From assembly GCA_022225965.2 (NCBI GenBank), contig JAKJXP020000098.1, forward strand, positions 117,041-181,040: 64,000 bases of DNA, written 5' to 3'. Each line of letters starts with the position of its first letter. The stretch's first letter is position 1. The DNA is from Diatrype stigma. Lineage: Eukaryota; Ascomycota; Sordariomycetes; Xylariales; Diatrypaceae. Below the pieces are notes generated by a model. That model was not told the DNA's origin. It was given only the letters and a program-made list of their open reading frames with translations, and did not search any database. This document shows positions 45,411 through 55,636 of this stretch, piece by piece. Position numbers and translations under genes: made by a program.

Positions 45411-45975
45411 TTAAGGAATAATTTTAGTTAGTTAGTTAGTAATTAAAAAAAGGCTAAAAACTAAAGCTTAATTTTTAAATTTTAAAACTTAAGCCTTAAA
45501 ATTATAAGCTTATAATGTATTTATATATCGTTTAAAATAAAGAACGTTTTATATAATACATACATATAAATTTATAAAAATAAATAAAATATAATTTATT
45601 TTATATTCGATATTTTCTATACGAAATTATTAATAAATAAACTACATATAAAAGAAATTATATAAAATCGTATATAAGAAATAATATTATATATTCCATA
45701 TAAAACATTCTTTATTTTAAAAGATCTTTACGATATCGGTTATATTTTGTTATTTATATAATAATTTAATACTTTTTAAGTTTAAAATTATTCTTTAGTT
45801 TTTTCTTAGTTACTAACTAACTAATTTAGTTAGTCCTTAGGTCGGACCCGGACTAACTAACTAAATTACGTAATCGGACTAAGGAATATTAGTTAGTTTT
45901 AATGCGGTATTGAAATAACTAAATTAGTTTTAATTCAAAGCCGGATTAACTATTAGTAACTAAATTATAACCCTA
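45411..45975. mobile_element. CAGGG-type DNA element, truncated copy (X1)
   Basis: Inverted copy of most of 60930-61577. Its right end reads TTATAACCCTA, the CAGGGTTA terminus after one transition. Its left terminus is missing, cut exactly at the 5' end of LINE D. Rich in TTAGTTAG and TTAGTCCG subterminal words. No coding capacity, so non-autonomous. Confidence 0.7.
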
Positions 45976-46374
45976 TATACGATATAAAAACGGCTTTCGC
46001 TTAAAACAAAATCGCATCGTTCTTAATTTTAAATATTATTAATGCCTTTAATGCGGTATTACGTAATAAATCGGTTTTTAAATTGCAATAATAAGGATAG
46101 AATTATTTATTAATTAAATGAATTAATTTCTTTATAACTAACCGTTTTATATTTATCTGAATAGAAAACGTTATTATAAATCCTAGCCTATTCTTTTGCG
46201 GCATTTCTTAAAGCTCCTTAATGTTCTTAGTATTATTTATGCTATATACGGAATCCCTTTTCCGGAAAAGTACCTTATTAATACGTTTTAAATATGCCGA
46301 CGACGTAGCAATATTACGTATAAACAAAACTACAGCCGAAACCTTTACTTTATTCGCAATCGATATCTTAAATA
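45976..46374 (+). pseudogene. LINE C ORF2, RT core fragment
   Basis: Plus-strand RT fingers and palm. The catalytic box at 46293-46304 is intact YADD (RFKYADDVAILRINK). The 66-codon open stretch 46221-46421 begins MFLVLFMLYTESLFRKST and then runs into MITE 2. Continues at 46824. Confidence 0.75.
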
Positions 46375-46821
46375 ACGTATTAGCCCCAAAGATCGGCCAG
46401 CCCCAAAGCTCGGCCACCTGATTTCTCATATAAAACCTAACTTTTTAAACGCATATAACTTCGTTATACCTTAATGCATCTTTTTAAAATTTATATTATA
46501 TATTATTTACGATATAAATTATATTAAGATTTTTATTTTATTTTATTTTATAAATTCCAGCGTTATATATAAAAGTAACGGTTAATTGCATATATAAATA
46601 TGCCGCTTATATACATAATCGTATATACAGCTTTTAAATTATTTGGTATTAATTTCTTATATTTTTTATATAAAAACTTATTTAAAAAGCAATATAATAA
46701 TTATGATTTTACGTAATTTAATAAAGTATTCGTAAAGTTATGAATTTTTAAAGTATTATAACTAAAGTAAGAAATTAGGTGGCCGAGCTTTGGGGCTGGC
46801 CGATCTTTGGGGTTAATACGT
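46375..46821. mobile_element. MITE 2: 447-bp TA-flanked element with 50-bp inverted ends
   Basis: Ends ACGTATTA(G/A)CCCCAAAG, inside which CCCAAAG(A/C)TCGGCCA occurs twice in tandem. The right end is the same inverted, through GGCCGAGCTTTGGGG. Flanked by TA at 46373-46374 and 46822-46823. The AT-rich interior has no gene. Shares the ACGT end and an interior AAAAATTCATAACTTTA word with MITE 1. Confidence 0.85.
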
Positions 46822-46823
46822 TA

Positions 46824-47418
46824 TCCTTAATTAAAAACGAAAAAACGCCCTTACCTTTAATTTAAGCAAAAATAACCTTAAATACTTTTATAAAAGCCGG
46901 ATTTCCGTAAATAATCCGGTTATCGCGGGAAATTTCGAGATATAGTCATTTAAAAAAGCGATTAAATGGCTGGGAAGTTTTTCGATACTAAATTAAACTT
47001 TAAGAAATATGCGTTTAGGTAAATTATTAAGGCTTTATGCGTTATTAATTATATCCGCCATTTTAATAAAGTAATAAAGGAATTATTGCCGAATAAAACC
47101 GTAATAACAATTAAGGCTTACGTAATACTAATAGCCACTTTTAATGCAAAGGCTTAATATTTTAAAAAAAAGCAACTAGCAATTAAAAAACGGGGATTTG
47201 CGTCGACGGACGTTTTAAGGTATTTCGCAATTTCTAATAAACCATTTAAAATTGCCGCTAAAGCAATTTTTCCAATTTGGCGTATTATTAATATCCCGAT
47301 TTTGTATCGAAAATTAGGCATTCCCTTTGCGAAAATAATATACGAGCAAATACGAAAACAATACGCGATTCGTTTTTGTAGCCTGGATTTGGTTTATTTG
47401 GTCGTTTAATGCATTAAT
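46824..47418 (+). pseudogene. LINE C ORF2, RT thumb and spacer
   Basis: Continues the RT after MITE 2. Thumb words matching LINE B 6077-6391 (KELLPNKT, IKAYVI) are at about 47080-47140, followed by the RT/RNase H spacer. Ends in the target duplication of the SINE-like copy. Confidence 0.7.
47402..47418. repeat. Target-site duplication of SINE-like copy 1, left
   Basis: TCGTTTAATGCATTAAT, repeated exactly at 48064-48080. Confidence 0.9.
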
Positions 47419-48063
47419 GATAATAATAATAATAATATATTTTTATCTCCGAATAAACCTATTTATTTAATTACTTACTTCCGAAGGGAATATATATAAT
47501 TACGTATATAAGCCCGATATTATATAATATATGGGACGGCTGGAATATTTAGGGCCTTAAGGATTTAGGACAAAACGCAAGCAAATTAGGGCTAACAAAA
47601 AGAAGAAAAAAGGCTAGGGCTAGGGCATCGGGAACGGAATTGACGCATTATTGTTGTTATATAAATAATTAATAACGAAAGGAATTTTGGGTACCGCTGG
47701 TTGGAAAGGCTGCCAGTCGGCGGCGGGTCGTCGAATAATAGGCGGTTCGGCGAATGGTTATAAGGGGGATGTCGTATGGGAAAAGAGGGCGTTAGGTTTA
47801 CGGAAAGGGCAGGGAACGTCGGTAATCGGTGCCAGCGGCTTGGCGGAAATCGGAAATCGGTAGCGGATAACAGAAATTAACGGATTTGTTGCTATTACTG
47901 GTAACGTCGGGAATACGTAAAGCAGGGCCCGCTCGGTTTGCGTCGCATATACGCGGCTTAGCAGCTGCGTATTTCAATAAGTTAAGTCGTTATTTACCGC
48001 AGCAATTTTTGGGCTAAATAAATTTAATTAAAATGCGAACAGTTTAATTATTTATTTAAATAA
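47419..48063 (-). mobile_element. SINE-like 640-bp element, copy 1 (RIP-mutated)
   Basis: Minus orientation, tail GATAATAATAATAATAAT on the left, 5' end at 48063. Collinear with the GC-rich copy at 49815-50454. It carries transitions throughout but is still recognisable, for example GCAGCAATTTTTGGGCTAAA near 48000. Confidence 0.85.
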
Positions 48064-48080
48064 TCGTTTAATGCATTAAT
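48064..48080. repeat. Target-site duplication of SINE-like copy 1, right
   Basis: Matches 47402-47418. Confidence 0.9.
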
Positions 48081-49140
48081 TAATTAAGAAAAAAATTTTA
48101 TAAGATTATAATTAACGTTAAATTTAATAATAAATTATTTCCGCCTTTTATTATTAAATAAGAAATGGCCAAATAAGTTATTATCCGTTTTAATTAACAA
48201 ATAGAAAAAAAAAACGTCCATCAAAATGGCTCGAATTCGTTTCTTTTCGAAATCTGATTATTTACTTTAATAATTCCAGAATCGACCGAATTAGTTAGGG
48301 CTTTATCGCTTACCAAAATAGCAAACGCTTGCATATAACTAATGGATTACTTTTAAACGCAAAAGTTTTCGACGGCGAAGTAATAACCGCGCGTAAAGCG
48401 GCATAATGAGCAAAAAATATCTGATACAACCTGGATTCTTTTCCGATAGGCCTATATTTTTGCATCGATAATACGGCAGTTATTCGATATATTTTTAAAT
48501 ATTTATCGGATAACTTTTAATAAAACTTCTTAAAATTCCATTAAGTCGTTTCCCGAATTTAACCGTTAGCCTTTTTTGTTTAATAAATTCCGAAATACGT
48601 TAAGATCGAAAAAGACGAGGCCGCGAACGCTTAAGTTAAATTCGGCGCAAAGCGATTAGCCCTTAATAATAATACCTATACCTTCGGTATTATAACTCTT
48701 TCTTACCTTCGACGCACCAACCGGAAAAAACGTTTATTCGTCTTTTTCGTATAGTAGTTATATAATATACCCCCGTTATATTAATAATGGGAACTTAAAA
48801 TAAATAAGCCCCTTAAGAAGCTTTCTTTTATTCGAACAACATTGCATCGCCTTTTTGCGAAACGATCGGGCTATGGGAATTTCGTTAATTACTATAAACG
48901 TTTCAAGCATTCGAACGACGCTATCGATAAATGCCGCTGCAGATGCGGTGCCGACAAAAAGCCTTTATACGTTACTTTTTGCGACTTTTCTTAAGGTGCC
49001 TTTTGATTTTTCGCGATCCGGGCGGGATACGAAGCGGACGAACTTTTCGGCTATAATGGCTACCGAAATTTCGCAGCCTTTATCGAAAAGGTCCATCCGT
49101 ACGGATTAACGGCGGAAAAATAAAATAATAATAACGTTTC
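48081..49140 (+). pseudogene. LINE C ORF2, RNase H and C-terminal zinc-knuckle region
   Basis: RNase H at about 48150-48700 on plus (collinear with LINE B 5760-5200). The C-terminal Cys/His block is at about 48850-49100. The 84-codon open stretch 48855-49109 is a different frame of this block and is not counted as a gene. Confidence 0.7.
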
Positions 49141-49445
49141 TGAATCCCGCTTTAAAGAATAAGTAACGGACAATAATAAGGCTCCGGAAAAAGATAACTA
49201 TTTGTTAGAAAAATAAAAACCTTTTCCTATATTAAACCTTAATACGTTTGCGCTTTATTTTGGGCCCTTATGACCCTTAATATTCCAGCCGTCCCATATT
49301 ATATAATGTCGGCACCTATATAGATTTAGTTATTCTGTAAGACCATTTCCCATATACCCCTTTCGGGGATGAGCTATATGTAACTAAGTAGCTAGCTAAA
49401 TAGGTTCATCCGGACGTAAAACTCCATTATTATTATTATCATCAT
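49141..49445 (+). other. LINE C 3' UTR and tail
   Basis: Shared 3' UTR blocks: TATTCCAGCCGTCCCATATT, the TAGCTAGCTA run, GGACGTAAAA, then ATT/ATC units to 49445. Confidence 0.8.
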
Positions 49446-49800
49446 GCGTTATTAATAATGCGGCAAAAATATAAAATATACGAGGCCATTTATTAAGAAG
49501 GTATTTATAAAAATAAAAATAAATGCCCTAATTACTGCGGCCCTTATAAATTCGATTTATTAATATATTTAATTCTGCTTACGAAGAAAAATGATAAAAT
49601 TATTCGATTAATTAAATAATAACTAGCTAAAATTAAGCAATTAAGAAGGTAACAATATAACAAGATATTTTTTAAAAAAGGCTTAATAATAATACCTTTA
49701 AATAACTTAAGTTTAAATCTAAACTTAAACTTAAATCCAGATATAAGTATCCGGCAATAAAAAAAAAAGGAAAATAACCCTATGGGATTCCTTACGCCGG

Positions 49801-49814
49801 CCGGCCCCAGAACT
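49801..49814. repeat. Target-site duplication of SINE-like copy 2, left
   Basis: GGCCCCAGAACTCC, repeated exactly at 50455-50468. Confidence 0.93.
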
Positions 49815-50454
49815 CCACCACCTGGACAAGTGGTTAAACTGTCCGCACCTTAGCTAAGTCTGCCTAGCCCAGCAATTGCTGCGGTGGGTGACGACCTGGC
49901 TTGTCGAAGTACGCAGCTGCTAAGCCGCGTGCATGCGACGCAAACCGAGCGGGCCTTTTCTGGTCCGACGCCGCTAGCAATGGCACCAAACCGACCCTTG
50001 CTACCGACTTGCCGACCTCCGATTTGCGCCAACCAATAACCGTACGCCGCCAAGCCGCTGGCACCGACTACCGACGTCCCCTGCCCCTTCCGCAGACCTA
50101 ACGTCCCCTTTTTCCATACGACGTCCCCTTTTATAACCATCCGCCGGACCGCCCACTGTTCGACGACCGGCCGCCGACTGACAGCCCCTCCAGCCAGCGG
50201 TACCCAAAAACCCCTCCCGCCACCAGTCATCCATGTGGCAACAACAATGCGTCGATTCCGCGCCCGACGCCCCCGCCCCAGCCCCCCCCCCTCTTCTCTT
50301 TCTGTCAGCCCCAACTTGCTCGCGCTCTGTCCTGGGCCCTTAAGGCCCTAGATACTCCAGCCGTCCCATATATTATACAGTGTCGGACCTATGTAATTAG
50401 CTAGCCTAGGTAAATAGGTCCATCCGGACGTAAAAATACATCATCATCATCATC
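49815..50454 (+). mobile_element. SINE-like 640-bp element, copy 2 (least mutated)
   Basis: Begins ACCACCTGGACAAGTGG and ends GGACGTAAAAATACATCATC plus further ATC units. The first 450 bases have no counterpart in the LINEs. The last 150-180 (from about GCGCGCTCTGTCC-like words through CCAGCCGTCCCATA and TAGCTAGCC) are the LINE 3' UTR with about 45 bases missing. TGGACAAGTGG near the start resembles a pol III box A, but no convincing box B follows. GC-rich, little RIP. Open frames inside are incidental. Confidence 0.88.
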
Positions 50455-50468
50455 GGCCCCAGAACTCC
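50455..50468. repeat. Target-site duplication of SINE-like copy 2, right
   Basis: Exact copy of 49801-49814. Confidence 0.93.
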
Positions 50469-50501
50469 TAAGATACGGCTATTATTACCCCTTTTATTAT
50501 A

Positions 50502-51140
50502 TCACCTGGATAAGTAATTAAACTATCCGCACCTTAATTAAATCTGCCTAGCCCAGCAATTGCTGCAGTAAATAACGATTTGGCTTATCGAAATACGTAG
50601 CTATTAAGCCGCGTACATGCGACGCAAACCGAGCGGACCTTTTCTGGTCCGACGCCGCCAGCAATGGCAACAAATCCGGCAATTTCTGCCATCCGCTACC
50701 GACTTCCGATTTTCCGCCGAAGCCGCTGGCACCAATTATTAACGTCCCCTGCCCTTTCCGTAAACCTAACGTCCTTTCTTTCCATTCGACGTCCCTTTGG
50801 CAGCCCCTCTTGTTACGCAATTACTCGCCGAGCCGCCCATTACTCGACGACCCCGCCGTTGACTGGCAGCCCCCCCCCAGCCAACGGTACCCAAAACCCC
50901 ACCCGCTACCAGTTATCCATGTGGCAACAACAATGCGTCGATTCCGTCCTCGACGCCCCAGCCCCAGCCCCCTTCCCCCCCTTTTCTTTTTGTCAGCCCC
51001 AACTTGTTCGCGCTTTGTCCAGGGACTCCCTAAATATTCCAGCCGTCCTATATACTATATAATATCGGACCTATGTAATTAGCTAGCTTAGGTAAATAGG
51101 TCCATCCGGACGTAAAAATATATCATCATCATCATTATTA
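50502..51140 (+). mobile_element. SINE-like 640-bp element, copy 3
   Basis: Same start (TCACCTGGATAAGTAATT) and tail as copy 2, 639 bases. Flanked by ACCCCTTTTATTATA at 50487-50501 and 51141-51155. Its 5' half shows more C-to-T change than copy 2, although the two lie 47 bases apart. Confidence 0.88.
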
Positions 51141-51508
51141 ACCCCTTTTATTATAACAGGCAATACGTCGGACCCTTTCTTAAGCTCTTATTTTTGCCCC
51201 TATTTCCGTTTCGGCTCCGACTTTCGTTTCCGTTCTTTCTTATGACTATACTTTTGCTTCCGTTTAGAGCAGCAGAGAAAATGAAAAAAACGACGAAGAC
51301 ATTTATATCAACGACGCCGATAAAAAAGAAGACAGCTCTTTACATTACGACAACGACGACGACGTGAAAAAATACCCCATTCCGGCGGGCCCCTTTATTT
51401 TAAACGTTATTTAAATAACAAACGAACGTTAAGCCCGATTTCGTAAAGCCATCGTTAAAAACGCCTTAATAATAAGCGTCGGCGATGATTTAAACGAATT
51501 AATAAATA

Positions 51509-54500
51509 AGTTTCGGTAGCCGTTACGGCCAAAAAATTCGTTCGCTTTTCGTCCAGGCCGTACCCTTAGAAATCGAAAGGCGCCTTGGAAAAGGACATAA
51601 GAAACGACATATAAGGGTTCTTTATTGGCGTTATAACGGCAGCGGTATTCGTCGATTACGTCCGGGTAATTAAATCGTTTATAATAGCCGACAAAATTCC
51701 CGTAGCCCAAGGGTTTTGCGAAAAAACGATACAAAGTTATTCGAATAAAGGAAAGCTTTTTAAAAGGCTTATTTTTTTGAATTCTTATCGTTAATATAAC
51801 GGGAATATATTACGTAATTATTATGCAAGAAAAACGAATAAACGTTTTTTCCGGCTAATGCGTCGGAAATAAAAAAAGGTTATAATGCCGGAAATATAAT
51901 TATCGTTATTAAGGACTGGTCGTTTCGCGTTAAATTTAATTTAAACGTTTACGGCTTCGTTTTTTTTTAATTTTAACGTATTCCGAAGCCCATTAAATGG
52001 AAACGGCTAATAGTCGAATTCGAAAAACGACTTGGTAAAAATTCAGGAAGTTTTATTAAGAATTATCCGATAAATATATAAGAATATATCGAATAATTGC
52101 CGTATTATCGATGCAAAAGTATAAACCTATCGGAAAGGGATTCAGGTCGTATGAGACGTTTTTTGCTTATTAAGCCGCCTTATATGCGGCTATTACTTCG
52201 CCGTCGAAAACTTTTGCGTTTAAAAATAATACATTAGTTATATATAAACGTTTGTTACTTTAATAAGCGACAAAGCCCCAGCCAATTCGGTTAACCTTAA
52301 AGTCATTAAAGTAAATAACCAGGTTTCGAAAAGGAACGGATTCGAGCCATCTTTGATGGACGTTTTTTCTTTTCTTTTTATCGGTTAAAATGAATAATGA
52401 TTTATCTGGCCATTTTTTTAATAGCAAAAGGTGGAAATAATTTATTATTAAATCCGACGCTAATTGCAATCGCATAAGCTACCGTTTTTTTAATTGATTA
52501 ATGCGTTATATTATCGGATAAATCGGATCCAAGCTACGGAACCGGATAGCGTGTTGTTTTCGTATTTGTTCGTATATTATAGCCGCAAGGGAAATTCCCG
52601 ACTTACGGTATAAAATTGGGATGTTAATAATACGCCAAATTAAAAAGGTTGCTTTGGCGGCGATTTTAAATGGTTTATCGGAAATTAGGAAATGCCTTAA
52701 AACATTTATTAATGCATATTCTTATTTTTTATTACGGGGCGTTTTTGTTTTGAATATTAAGCTTTTGCGTTATATATAATTATTAATATTATATAAGCCT
52801 TAGTTGTTATTATTATTTTATCCGGTAGCGATCTTTTTGTTACTTTATTAAAATGGCGGATATAATTGGCCACGTAAAGGGCCTTAACGGCCCATTTAGA
52901 TGCGTATTCCTTAAAGCTTAGCTTGAAATCGAAAAGAATTTCCAGCCACTTAATAACCTCCTTAAATAAATATATGTCGAAATTTCCCGTAATTACCGGA
53001 TTATTCAGAAAGGTCCGATTTTAATTTCGACTTTTATAAAGGTATTTAAGGTCGCTTTTAGCTAGATCGAAAATAAAGGCGTTTTTCCGTTTTTAATTAA
53101 GGATGTTTATAACGTCGGCCGTAAGTAAGGCAAAGATTTAAATTATAGTTTTATTTATACGTAATATGGCTACATCGTTAGCATATCCAAAGCGAATTAG
53201 CGGGGTACCTTTCCAAAAAAGGGGCTCCGTATATAGCATAAATAAAATAAAAAATATTAAGAACCTTTATAATATGTTATAAATTAACGAACCTAGGTTT
53301 ATTATAACGTTTTTTATTTTAATAAACGCGGATTTATTTATTATAAAGAAATTTATTTATTTAATAAATAAATAATTCCAGCCTTATTACCGTAACTTAA
53401 GTATTAATTTATTACGTAATATCGCATTAAACGCAACGGTAATATCCAAAATACAAAACGACGCAATCTTGTTTTATATAAACGCCATTTTAACGTCGTA
53501 TATAACGTATGCCGTTAGGTTTAAAGCTAATCTTTTAAGTAATGCACCGAATTATTAAATATTAATAATCCCTTTATAAATAGCTATAACCGATATTTTT
53601 CTTATAACCAGTCTTTTTAATCCTTCTTTTAAATAAGAAAATAAAAATATAAAACGTTAAGACTTAATTGCCGTAAAATCGGTCTTGCTTATTTTAATAA
53701 ATATAATTACTTTTGTAATACGGAATGTCATTTAATAATAACCGTATTTCAAATATTCTTTATATAAAATACGGACCGCATTTTTAATGGCCGGTTATGC
53801 GTATTATAATAATAATACGGTTAAATCATTTTTATTCGAAACGGTATTAAAGGTTTTAATATATACGTTTTCGGCTTTCGTTATTGTAACCGATAGATTT
53901 TTAAAAAATGGCTCGTATATATATACGGATATTAAAGAATCGAACGCAAAAGGATTAAAATCGTAAGGCTTAAATAGGCGTTACGGATTTTCGATATTTT
54001 CGCCGTCCGCTTAAGAAATAAAAACCTTATATCGGAAATAATAGATTTTTTTCGTATTCGTTATTACGCGGTTGCCGTTCATTATTAATAAAGCTTAAAA
54101 GTTATTTTTAAGTTTATGCCATTTTATTATGTTATAAATAAACTTATTCGAAATAATATTAATTATTCGCCGTTTTTAATATTACTTTTTTATACGTCGA
54201 ATAATGGATTTGTATTTTTTCGCCGTATTTGGGTTCGGGATTTTATTTTCGAAAGTGATTACCGATTGTTATATCTTTTTTATAACCTTATTGCATTTTT
54301 CGATCCATTAAAACGCGTTTCGTTCGCGGTTATGCCTGGACTTTTTTAACGTTTTTATTATTCGATTAAACGTATTTAATAAACGGCGGATTAAATTTTT
54401 GCATTTTTAAGTTAACGCAAATGCGACCGGTTATTTTGTTTAATATATATAAATAAATTAAGAACATTTTAAAGCCGCATTTAACGGAAAGATAAATTTT

Positions 54501-55150
54501 AGCTTAAAAACCTTAATATGCCTATTTATTAATATTTTACCGATTAAAATATAATAAATTAAATTAATATATATATTATTATCGACTTCCGCCGAATTTA
54601 TTAAAATATTAAACGCCATAAGGTCGATAATATTTCTTAAGTAATACGTAAATTCGTTTCCATTAAAAACCTAAAAACTTTAACTTTCGAATTAATCCGT
54701 TATCTTTTGCTTAAAACCGTTATATTGTTTATATTATCGCGGTTATTACGTTTAATATATCGTATTAAAATCGCTTATTATTACTTTTCGGAAATTAAGC
54801 TTTTATTGTTTTAATTCCGTAAATAACGTATAAAATATGTCGCCGTTTAAATAGACGTTTTTAATAATAACGTTATTAATTTGCATTACGATTGCGTTTT
54901 TAATAATAAAAAAACGTAATTACGCAGTATTAAATTAAAAACATTTTCGAATATATATAAAAATCCTGGAATATTTTATTTGATTTTTTATCGATAAAAA
55001 AATATCGTACCAAAAATAGGGTTTGGTTTATTTTTTATTATGTAATATTATTATTTATAATTTTTATATTAATACGATATTTGCCTTTATATTATTCGCC
55101 GTTTTAAATGCTATATCGTATATGGTAAACCTTTTTTTATTTTTATAAGT
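51509..55150 (-). pseudogene. LINE H ORF2
   Basis: The C-terminal block at 51734-51509 is the clearest in the window: FFAKPLGYGNFVGYYKRFNY, then YRCRYN, KEPLYVVSYVLFQ, GRNGYRNL. RNase H at about 52480-51840 (WLESVPFRNLVIYF, GWGFVAY). RT box at 53174-53185 reads YAND (first catalytic Asp lost). Endonuclease at about 55150-54680. Numerous stops. Confidence 0.8.
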
Positions 55151-55373
55151 ATTAATTTATATTATAAGTAATTATTTAAAAAATCGGGCGGTATTGCGGT
55201 AATAATGGGATTATCGATTCGTTATTTCCATATATTATGGAATTCTGCTTTTTTTTTTCGAATGTATCGCGCTTTTTTTTTTTTTTTTTTTTTTTGTTTC
55301 TTAATTATAGGGATCCGTTTTTTTTCGGAAAAAATAATTCTACGTAAACGAAGAATATTTATTAATTCGTTTA

Positions 55374-55387
55374 TATTATCGTCGGCG
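55374..55387. repeat. Target-site duplication of the 235-bp LINE 3' fragment, left
   Basis: ATATTATCGTCGGC, repeated exactly at 55623-55636. Confidence 0.95.
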
Positions 55388-55622
55388 ATGATGATGATGA
55401 TGATGAATTTTTACGTCCGGATGGACCTATCTAGCTAGCTACCTAGTTATATACAGCCCACCCCCGAAGGGGGTGTATGGGGAGTGGTTTTACAGGATGA
55501 CTAAGTCTACATAAGTGCCGACACTGTATAGTGTATGGGACGGCTGGAGTATCAGGGGACGGGCCCGGGTGGGCAAGCCCAAGACAGAGCGCGAGCGTGT
55601 TGGGGTCTGACATAGGAAAGGG
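55388..55622 (-). mobile_element. 5'-truncated LINE 3'-end insertion (235 bp), hardly RIP-mutated
   Basis: Tail of six GAT units on the left, then the LINE 3' UTR in minus orientation with GC-rich, apparently unmutated sequence (GACGGGCCCGGGTGGGC near 55560; GTTGGGGTCTGACATAGG near 55600). A perfect 14-bp target duplication shows insertion into LINE H by target-primed reverse transcription. It probably gives the best view of the unmutated LINE 3' end. Confidence 0.93.
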
Positions 55623-55636
55623 ATATTATCGTCGGC
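55623..55636. repeat. Target-site duplication of the 235-bp fragment, right
   Basis: Exact copy of 55374-55387. LINE H resumes. Confidence 0.95.

Larger units (their letters stand above)
27556..49445 (+). mobile_element. LINE C: Tad1-like retrotransposon on plus, broken by LINE D and partly deleted
   Basis: 5' piece 27556-28321 (reverse complement of the LINE A/B/D 5' ends) and 3' piece 45976-49445 with RT to tail. Both are on plus. The roughly 3.2 kb of ORF1/endonuclease between them is missing, so joining them as one element is an inference. The tail is at 49411-49445 (ATT/ATC units). A degenerate 11-bp duplication TTATTA(G/A)TAAT may flank it (about 27539-27549 and 49448-49458). Confidence 0.6.
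49446..51507 (+). pseudogene. LINE G ORF1 (C-terminal part), interrupted twice
   Basis: Plus-strand zinc-knuckle region (49470-49560), Gln-rich linker, then TATGGGATTCC...GGCCCCAGAACTCC and the acidic tail at 51190-51507 (charged KKTTKTFISTTPIKKK-type words in one frame; collinear with LINE B 19356-18925). SINE-like copies 2 and 3 sit in the Pro-rich segment at 49815 and 50502. Confidence 0.7.

Noticed and set aside
47761..47990. SINE-like internal sequence as a tRNA-derived head
   Set aside because: TGGACAAGTGG near the 5' start resembles box A, but no GGTTCGANNCC-like box B is present at the right distance, so tRNA origin is not supported.
49850..50314. Long open frames (up to 154 codons) on the minus strand of SINE-like copy 2
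   Set aside because: They are open because the element is GC-rich and barely mutated. The frames overlap on several phases, are not kept in copies 1, 3 and 4, and include the LINE-derived 3' UTR.
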